Positions 15,601 to 22,588 of a DNA stretch of 22,588 nt are shown one piece after another. The notes beneath the pieces were generated by a model. It ran no database searches, was not told the origin of the DNA, and saw only the letters and a program-made list of their open reading frames with translations. Each line of letters opens with the position of its first letter. The stretch's first letter is position 1. Made by a program: the position numbers and the translations under genes. Source of the DNA: CAZWSX01 sp964636985 (GTDB lineage: Bacteria > Planctomycetota > Planctomycetia > Pirellulales > Pirellulaceae); assembly GCA_964636985.1 (NCBI GenBank), contig CAZWSX010000058.1, positions 1 through 22,588 of the forward strand, in the 5' to 3' direction.

Positions 15601-17172
15601 CTAGTCGCACCGATCCGCGGAGGCTTCGTGGTAATAGACCTCCACGCCCTTCCCCGCGAAAGCTTGCGCTTCCTTCACGTCCGCTGCCGTGAGTACCGAT
15701 GCGGGGTCGCTGTCGCGGGCGACACTGATCCAGCGTATTCCCTCCCGCGTCGCAAGTTTCTTAAGGCCATCAAGCGTGACTCGCGTATCGGCGAGTATGA
15801 CCCTGTCCGCACCTGGCGGCAAAAGCTCGAGTGCTGCATCGTCGATTTGACTGCCGGTAAGCCAGACCTCGGGCGCTCCAAACGTCTTCAAGACGTAAAC
15901 GATCGTTTCGACGTCAATCTTCGTGCCTCCCGTTGCAAGCGTGAGCGATGTGGAAGGAAGAGACGACCACGTGGCCGTCGTCGCCTGCGTGTTGAGCAAC
16001 CACAGAATCTCCATGCCCTTTGCCTGCTTCAGCCACACCAGTCCTGCGTCGGTAACTTGCGGCGTCCGCAGGGTGAGTTGATCCAAAGAACCGGCCAGAG
16101 GCGCCAATCGCACCATTTTTTCGTCCGAGAGACTGTTGCTGTGAATCGTCAACTGCCTAAGAGGCAACTTAGCCAATACGTCGCATTGCTCCAGCGACAA
16201 ATCGATGCCTTTCAGATGAAGGCGTGCGAGCTTTGGATCCTTTGCGAGGGCCGCGAATGTTTCGTTGCCCGCGGCCACATGATCAAGCGTGACGTCGGCG
16301 GGATCGCAACTGGAGATCGCTTTGGCAAGCCCGGCATCGGTATGGCTGGTTCCCTTAAAGCCGGCCAGTTGGAGTGCAGGCAGAGAAGCGAACACGTCGA
16401 CCGTCGCATCGGTGTAGTTAGGCCCTGTCAGGAACAGATCGTAAAGCTTTGGATGACCGGCCAGCGCTCGAACGCCCTCATCGGTCCCAAGGCAACTTGC
16501 GTTCACACCGGCGAGTGCGGGCGACTTCGCAACGGTCTTCAGTCCTTCGTCGCTTATGTTCCGCCAATAGTTCTCAGCAAAGTAGCTAAGCTGAACTTTC
16601 ACGCCCGCGTCGACTAGCATCTTCAGTGACGCATCGGAGAAATCCTGTTGGATAAACCGCACCGCGTTGCACTTGATTCGTGCAATTCGCCGAGCGATGT
16701 CTTGATCGATGGCAAGCGGGTTCCTGAATGCGACGCTCTTGAAAGAGCTGTGCGATGCCAGCACGTCTATGACCTCTGGCGTAACATCTGCACCCTTGAT
16801 CTCGACGAATTCAACGCTGGGAAACAGATCGAGAAACTCTCGAATCTGCGCAAGCGACGTCCCTTCGGCAAACCACACTTCACATTTCGGCATGACCATC
16901 GGTTTGCCGCGAAGCCACGCGGCGATAGGCTCTCGCCAAAGCCGCGGCGGCGGACGAAATCGTGGGTCGAAGGAGTTAATCGTGTTCTTGTTGTTCCGCA
17001 GTTCGGCGATCAGCTTCTCCCGCCGCTCCTCGCGAACGATTTCGTTGCGGACAAGAAAACACACAACCGCAGCCAGCGCGACCAATAGCAGCAACGTTCG
17101 GATGCCGAACTGGCGAAATCGGGATGGCCTTTTCTCAGGCACATTGCTCTTAGGAATGCTGTTGTCAGGCAC
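15601..17172 (-). CDS. Tandem LRR membrane protein 2 (subtype A)
   Basis: This 523-residue paralogue starts at GTG 17172, chosen because AAGGAG stands six bases upstream; an in-frame ATG eleven codons earlier has no such signal. The N-terminus is PDNSIPKSNVPEKRPSRFRQ, then the helix IRTLLLLVALAAVVCFLV (about 24-41) and the linker IVREERREKLIAEL. LRR landmarks are RNISDEGLKTVAKSP, HTDAGLAKAI, LSDEKMVRLAPLA and TPQVTDAGLVWLKQAKG. The tail LTAADVKEAQAFAGKG ends in DRCD. Body and tail follow the subtype A copy at 12410-13954, but the 5' end is nearly identical to the subtype B neighbour at 14003-15562, suggesting exchange between copies. Confidence 0.85.
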   Translation of the reverse strand: MPDNSIPKSNVPEKRPSRFRQFGIRTLLLLVALAAVVCFLVRNEIVREERREKLIAELRNNKNTINSFDPRFRPPPRLWREPIAAWLRGKPMVMPKCEVWFAEGTSLAQIREFLDLFPSVEFVEIKGADVTPEVIDVLASHSSFKSVAFRNPLAIDQDIARRIARIKCNAVRFIQQDFSDASLKMLVDAGVKVQLSYFAENYWRNISDEGLKTVAKSPALAGVNASCLGTDEGVRALAGHPKLYDLFLTGPNYTDATVDVFASLPALQLAGFKGTSHTDAGLAKAISSCDPADVTLDHVAAGNETFAALAKDPKLARLHLKGIDLSLEQCDVLAKLPLRQLTIHSNSLSDEKMVRLAPLAGSLDQLTLRTPQVTDAGLVWLKQAKGMEILWLLNTQATTATWSSLPSTSLTLATGGTKIDVETIVYVLKTFGAPEVWLTGSQIDDAALELLPPGADRVILADTRVTLDGLKKLATREGIRWISVARDSDPASVLTAADVKEAQAFAGKGVEVYYHEASADRCD

Positions 17173-17263
17173 AGAAATCTCCTTCCCCCCTGCGGGAATT
17201 CGCACCTGTGCCTCATATCTTAGCTGAGGGCCGCGAGAAAAGAAAAATGGCCTTTTAGAGAAG

Positions 17264-18856
17264 CTATTCGCATCCGGCCGACGGCAAGACTTCGATCCCT
17301 ACCTTGACCCTTCCCTTCGTTGCCGCTTCAATGTTTTTCGCGTCGTCCGGCGTGATCCACGTAGGCACGTTTTCGTCGTGTTCCAGGTTGATCCATTTAA
17401 CGCCGCTATAAGAGATGAACTCTAGCAGTCCGTTCGCGGTCACGTGCGTGTTGCGTAGTGTGACGATATCAAACCATTTGGGGATGCGCGTGACCATGTC
17501 ATCATCAATACCTTCGCCCGTGAGCTTCAAGGATCTCCCGCCTCGTACTTGTTGTATGGCACTTAGTTTTTGGCCCACGACGTAAGGTCCGCCCATTCCG
17601 ACGTCATGGATCGCGTTTGGATGCGGAAGCGCGATCCAAATCGCAACGGTCGCTTGCGTGTTGTCGAGGCGAAGTGATGCAAGTTCCTCGGCATAACCCA
17701 ACCACCACAGGCCGGTGTCGGTGACTTGCGGTGCGTCCAGCGCAAAAGATGCCAACTTCTCGGCCAGTGGCGAGAGCGCCGAGATATGGTCGTCCGTGAG
17801 CTTGGCCCCCTTCAATTCGAGTCCAGAGATTGGCAGCGTCGCTATCGCATCGCACTGGGCGACAGTGAGATCGACATCGACTAGGCTCAGCGTCATGATC
17901 TCAGGGGCCTTGTGCAGGGCGACGATTGTGCGATCGCCGACCGCGACTTTCCTGAGCTCGATATAGCTCGCGCCACAGCCATGGATGAGTTTCGCCAGGC
18001 CGGCGTCGGTATGACTGGTGGCCGCGATGTGAAGTTGTATGAGTCGTGGCAGTTTGGAAACGGTCTCCGCCGACGCATCGCCGTAATTGGGGCCATTGAT
18101 ACGCAATACGCTGAGCATCGGATGCCCAGCCAACGCGTTGATTCCGTCGTCCGTTCCACGACAATTGGCCCAAACGTACAGATTATCCAGGAACTTGGCA
18201 GTTGCCTTGAGTCCGTCATCGCCTACGTTTCTCCAATGATCGGGTCCGCTGTATTCCTCGATGCGGATACCGGCCGCGGCGAGCTTCGTAAGAGCGTCAT
18301 CAGTGCACTGCTGATTGGTGAGCGCGATTCCATCGGCGCACTTGATACGGGCCAGTGTCGGTACCGTTTCGTCGTTGATTGCCGCGGGATTGTCGATCTC
18401 GAATCGCTGAAGGGTGCTATAAGACGCTAGCGCATCCAATACTTCAGGCGTCGCGGAACTGCCATCAATTCTGATGATCCGGAGGGATGGAAACAGGTTT
18501 AGAAACTGTCGCATCTGCTGCTTCGTGATTTCCTTCGGCAGTGTCGCCTCTTCGGGTTGCGGAACGGCCGGCTTGCGACGAAGCCCTGCGCCGAGACGCT
18601 CACGCCATGACCGCGGTTTCGTATCGAATTTTCGAACATCTGGCGTCTGGCGAGGAGGGTACCACGTCGCTCCCTTGGCTTCGAGTTCGGCGATGAGCTT
18701 CTCGCGATGCGCCTCTCGGTTGGCTTCGTTGACAACGAAACAACAGACGGCGGCGCCAACAACTATTAGAAAACGAAGTGCGAAATTGCGAACCGAAGTT
18801 TTGCCCGACACGAAAGAGCCCCAGTGTACAAATGACAACTTCCCTGGGGATATCAT
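17264..18856 (-). CDS. Tandem LRR membrane protein 1 (subtype B, most divergent)
   Basis: This protein of about 530 residues is the first of the array in transcription order. It lacks the PSRFRQFG start of its neighbours but keeps a membrane helix (about residues 27-43, ALRFLIVVGAAVCCFVV), the linker REAHREKLIAELEAKGATW and the LRR body with HTDAGLAKLIHGC and LDAPQVTDTGLWWL. The tail ITPDDAKNIEAATKGRVKV ends in GCE. The ATG at 18856 was taken as start; the longer frame would translate through the rpsA terminator and is rejected. A GTG at 18811 with GGGG upstream is an alternative and resembles the GTG starts of two neighbours. Only 17 bases separate the terminator from the ATG. Function unknown. 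Confidence 0.78.
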   Translation of the reverse strand: MISPGKLSFVHWGSFVSGKTSVRNFALRFLIVVGAAVCCFVVNEANREAHREKLIAELEAKGATWYPPRQTPDVRKFDTKPRSWRERLGAGLRRKPAVPQPEEATLPKEITKQQMRQFLNLFPSLRIIRIDGSSATPEVLDALASYSTLQRFEIDNPAAINDETVPTLARIKCADGIALTNQQCTDDALTKLAAAGIRIEEYSGPDHWRNVGDDGLKATAKFLDNLYVWANCRGTDDGINALAGHPMLSVLRINGPNYGDASAETVSKLPRLIQLHIAATSHTDAGLAKLIHGCGASYIELRKVAVGDRTIVALHKAPEIMTLSLVDVDLTVAQCDAIATLPISGLELKGAKLTDDHISALSPLAEKLASFALDAPQVTDTGLWWLGYAEELASLRLDNTQATVAIWIALPHPNAIHDVGMGGPYVVGQKLSAIQQVRGGRSLKLTGEGIDDDMVTRIPKWFDIVTLRNTHVTANGLLEFISYSGVKWINLEHDENVPTWITPDDAKNIEAATKGRVKVGIEVLPSAGCE

Positions 18857-18873
18857 AACTTCACTGTGCGCAC

Positions 18874-18906
18874 AAAAAAACCGGCTCCCATTTGGGAGCC
18901 GGTTTT
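18874..18906 (-). terminator. Intrinsic terminator of rpsA
   Basis: CCGGCTCCCA (18881-18890) pairs perfectly with TGGGAGCCGG (18893-18902). The stem is extended by A/T pairs and, on the minus strand, followed by seven T residues. It begins about 54 bases after the rpsA stop codon. The opposite strand also has a T-rich tail (TTTTCTGTTTTC), so it may act in both directions. A perfect palindrome TGTGCGCACA (18865-18874) abuts it. Confidence 0.9.
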
Positions 18907-18959
18907 CTGTTTTCTTCACACCGCACTTTCCGCGTTCTGGCGAACGCGGCTACGGCGAG

Positions 18960-20765
<1,806 letters not shown>

Positions 20766-21138
20766 AGAGCAGGGGGTGACTGGCAGCGAAATCTTCGACC
20801 CAGGGATGTCGTAAGCAGTCGGTTGGGAAGCGGGGTTACACGAAGCCGGGCCAATCCCCACACTAGGGCGGCGTCCGGACGAAGGGTCGAAACGCTCAAA
20901 GTTACCAAATGGAATCCCTTGACACAATCTCGGGTCCGACTGCCTTGCTAGCACAGTGCCCAGAAAATTCCGTCTTTTTCCAGGCAATATCGAGATTGTG
21001 TGTTTTGGAAAGAATGCTCCCCGATATACTTGTCCCCCAGCAAGGAGCTCAGGGATTGGTCAGCTTCTTGTCGCGGCTCATGAAGGCCGCCAGGTGATGG
21101 AACACTTTAGGATTCTATTTCCCAGGGAGGGAACCCCC
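20766..21138. promoter_or_regulatory. Divergent promoter region between rpsA and the alpha-CTD gene
   Basis: This 373-bp gap must hold the promoters of both diverging genes. On the plus strand TATACT (21025-21030) resembles a -10 box about 110 bases before the alpha-CTD start, but no good -35 stands at the right distance. A perfect TTGACA (20919-20924) has no fitting -10. I could not identify the rpsA promoter. No convincing gene lies here; short open frames are unsupported. Confidence 0.4.
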
Positions 21139-21417
21139 ATGTCAGTCACTCGCATTCGCATCAGCGCTCAGGAAGAGCACAACAAGGTGATGGCGGCTCG
21201 CTTGGAAATGAGCACCGCCGAAATCGGCCTGACCGTGCGAACCACCAATTGCCTCGAAGAAAAAGGCATCTTCACCGTCCGCGACCTGCTCAACTGCACC
21301 CGCGAAGATTTGCTGAGCATTTCGAACTTCGGCGAGAAGACGCTCGAAGAGGTGTACAAGTCGCTCGAGCGATTCGGCTTCTATCGCCCGTCGCAAGTGC
21401 CGCGCAACGCGCGATAG
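21139..21417 (+). CDS. Stand-alone RNA polymerase alpha-subunit C-terminal domain protein
   Basis: This 92-residue protein consists of an alpha-CTD (helix-hairpin-helix type) preceded by about 28 charged residues; there is no alpha N-terminal assembly domain. LTVRTTNCLEEKGIFTVRDL aligns with the E. coli alpha-CTD stretch LTVRSANCL. The DNA-contacting Arg265, Asn268, Gly296 and Lys298 correspond to Arg34, Asn37, Gly65 and Lys67 here, and Ser299 to Thr68. It should therefore still bind UP-element-like DNA. The ATG at 21139 has GGGAGG about nine bases upstream. Similar annotations occur in planctomycetes. It may bind DNA independently of core RNA polymerase or act through protein contacts; its role is unknown. 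It diverges from rpsA. Confidence 0.88.
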   Translation: MSVTRIRISAQEEHNKVMAARLEMSTAEIGLTVRTTNCLEEKGIFTVRDLLNCTREDLLSISNFGEKTLEEVYKSLERFGFYRPSQVPRNAR

Positions 21418-21445
21418 GGTCGCGTAGCGATCACGAATGATATAG

Positions 21446-21494
21446 CCGCACTCGCCAAGAGTGCGGTGGCCCTGCAGGTGCGCGCCGCACCTTT
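21446..21494 (+). terminator. Two consecutive hairpins after the alpha-CTD gene
   Basis: CCGCACTC (21446-21453) pairs with GAGTGCGG (21459-21466) around a 5-base loop. AGGTGCG (21476-21482) then pairs with CGCACCT (21486-21492) around CGC and is followed by TTCCGTCTTC. The T-tract is weak, but position 28-75 bases after the stop codon and tandem layout fit transcription termination. The second hairpin lies 33 bases before the next gene. Confidence 0.5.
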
Positions 21495-21524
21495 CCGTCT
21501 TCGGCTAGGGCAAGGATCGAGTCG

Positions 21525-22433
21525 ATGACAGCGACCGCCAAAACTTTGTCGACTTCCAAATCACGCTGGTACGCTCCCACGCCGGCGAAGTTCCTCTTCG
21601 CCCTGCTGTTGATGCAGGGCGTTCTCTTTCTCTCCGCTCACTACCGCTGGTTTTGGTTCAACGAGCGCAAGGGCTACACGGTCCTGTTCACGGTCGCGGC
21701 GACCGCGGTCTGTTTGATGATCCTCATGGGTGCGGTGCTGGTTAGCCGGTTTTTCAGGGCCAAGGCACAGTACAGCCTGGGAACTTTGCTATTGATGGTT
21801 CCCGTGATGGCGATTCCTTGTGGGTGGCTCGCGCGGGAAATGGAGCTCGCGAGGCGTCAACGAGATTTGGGGCAAATGATTGAGCGAAATCGCGGAGCAC
21901 TTGTAGTTCTTCACACTGGTCCTATTTGGCCTTTAGCGGTAAATACTTTCGGGAAAGAGTTCTTCGCTGATATCGAAGAAATTCAAGTCACTGATGGAAG
22001 CCAGCCAATCGACTTCGCACTTTCGTCGGTCGAGTCGCTCCAAACTGTGCTTCTCTACAATCCCGGAATCACAAACGAAAGCCTCTCGCAATTTAAGAAG
22101 GCACCCTATGTGAGAAGACTCTATGTTTTCGACACGGACCGAGTGAACGACGAGGGATTGATTAACCTCCAGGAGCTAACAAAACTCGAAGAACTTCAGC
22201 TCGACAGCCCAGCGGTAACCGACGCCGGTTTGATCAACGTTCGACAACTTACGCGTCTCCGTTTACTCAGCATTCAAGGGTCTAAGGTTACCGATGCTGG
22301 GCTCGAACATTTGCATGGGCTTACTAACCTGCGCACACTTTACCTTGCAGGAACCCAGGTAACTGACGCTGGTGTGAGAGAACTTCAGGAAGCCCTGCCC
22401 GACTGTGAAATCAGTTGGTGGCGGCGACCTTAG
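21525..22433 (+). CDS. LRR protein with three N-terminal transmembrane segments
   Basis: This 302-residue protein has hydrophobic helices at about residues 22-38, 51-74 and 84-102, then about 70 residues of linker and five to six leucine-rich repeats to the end. The last repeats are canonical: SPAVTDAGLINVRQL, GSKVTDAGLEHLHGL and GTQVTDAGVRELQ, closing with LPDCEISWW. This is the common planctomycete LRR form and is far more regular than the four proteins of the minus-strand array, so it is not one of their recent copies. The AAGGA about eight bases upstream supports the ATG at 21525. The function is unknown; with a membrane part and an LRR part, a binding role is an inference only. Confidence 0.85.
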   Translation: MTATAKTLSTSKSRWYAPTPAKFLFALLLMQGVLFLSAHYRWFWFNERKGYTVLFTVAATAVCLMILMGAVLVSRFFRAKAQYSLGTLLLMVPVMAIPCGWLAREMELARRQRDLGQMIERNRGALVVLHTGPIWPLAVNTFGKEFFADIEEIQVTDGSQPIDFALSSVESLQTVLLYNPGITNESLSQFKKAPYVRRLYVFDTDRVNDEGLINLQELTKLEELQLDSPAVTDAGLINVRQLTRLRLLSIQGSKVTDAGLEHLHGLTNLRTLYLAGTQVTDAGVRELQEALPDCEISWWRRP

Positions 22434-22534
22434 TCGCGTTGTTGTTGCTTGTTGCGGCAGTCATTGGACGCTTGCGATTCCCATGTCGCATCGCGGCCGT
22501 AATGCCGAATCACATGCGATCGCTTTCCGGGGGT

Positions 22535-22588
22535 TGGCCTGCCCCCATTTTCTGTACCAAGGGTTATGAGAGTTCTGGTTGTGTAACG
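22535..22588. mobile_element. Right-edge copy of the same insertion-sequence end, inverted
   Basis: The 54 bases are the exact reverse complement of bases 1-54. The element begins at TGGCCTGCCCCC and runs off the window, so only its terminus is visible. Because identity spans all 54 bases, both edges carry the same end of the element, not its left and right ends. The three bases outside (GGG here, GTC on the left) differ, so there is no shared target duplication. About 100 bp of apparently non-coding sequence separate it from the last gene. Confidence 0.55.

Noticed and set aside
17206..17263. Possible terminator between the first two LRR genes (GGCC arms)
   Set aside because: The stem has only four base pairs with a long loop; co-transcription is more likely.
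20919..20950. Perfect TTGACA as a -35 box on the plus strand
   Set aside because: No acceptable -10 stands at 16-18 bases; the nearest weak candidate is at 20 bases.

Overview
The window looks like a chromosomal segment of a planctomycete, probably of the Pirellulales type. The signs are tandem proteins that begin with a membrane segment of the FGMRTLLLL type followed by VTDAGL leucine-rich repeats, a stand-alone RNA polymerase alpha-CTD protein next to a six-domain ribosomal protein S1, and several secreted or anchored proteins whose sequences I associate with that phylum. This assignment rests on recognised families, not on a phylogeny. Genes lie on both strands, with mostly short gaps.

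Edges: bases 1-54 and 22535-22588 are the same 54-bp sequence in opposite orientations. Facing the interior it ends exactly at CA on the left and begins at TG on the right, as an IS3-like element end would. The left copy abuts the 3' part of an OLD-family nuclease gene, cut inside its TOPRIM domain. The sequence seems bounded by two inverted copies of one insertion sequence.

Left third (656-5678): an alpha/beta-hydrolase fused to a cupin; a hypothetical protein; and a minus-strand set of exported cupin, ECF41-type sigma factor with a SnoaL-like C-terminal domain, and NmrA-like NAD(P)-binding protein. This is the classic ECF41 arrangement with a COE-type partner. A TGTCACA-like/CGTC promoter pair lies upstream of the cupin. 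A stand-alone SnoaL/NTF2-fold gene diverges from it.

Middle (5722-12372): a secreted BNR/Asp-box repeat protein, a patatin-like phospholipase with an N-terminal cyclic-nucleotide-binding-like domain, a secreted hypothetical protein with a possible double operator in its promoter, a class I methyltransferase, a membrane-anchored hypothetical protein and a YgfZ/GcvT-type folate-binding protein.

Right third (12410-22433): four tandem membrane-anchored LRR paralogues on the minus strand, directly behind the strong terminator of rpsA. They fall into two alternating subtypes (B-A-B-A in transcription order), as if a two-gene unit had been duplicated. Divergent from rpsA come a free alpha-CTD protein with the DNA-contact residues kept, two hairpins, and a fifth LRR protein with three membrane segments. 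I saw no tRNA, rRNA, CRISPR array or prophage. The most unusual material is the alternating LRR array, the ECF41 locus with its candidate promoter, the free alpha-CTD gene and the IS-cut nuclease.
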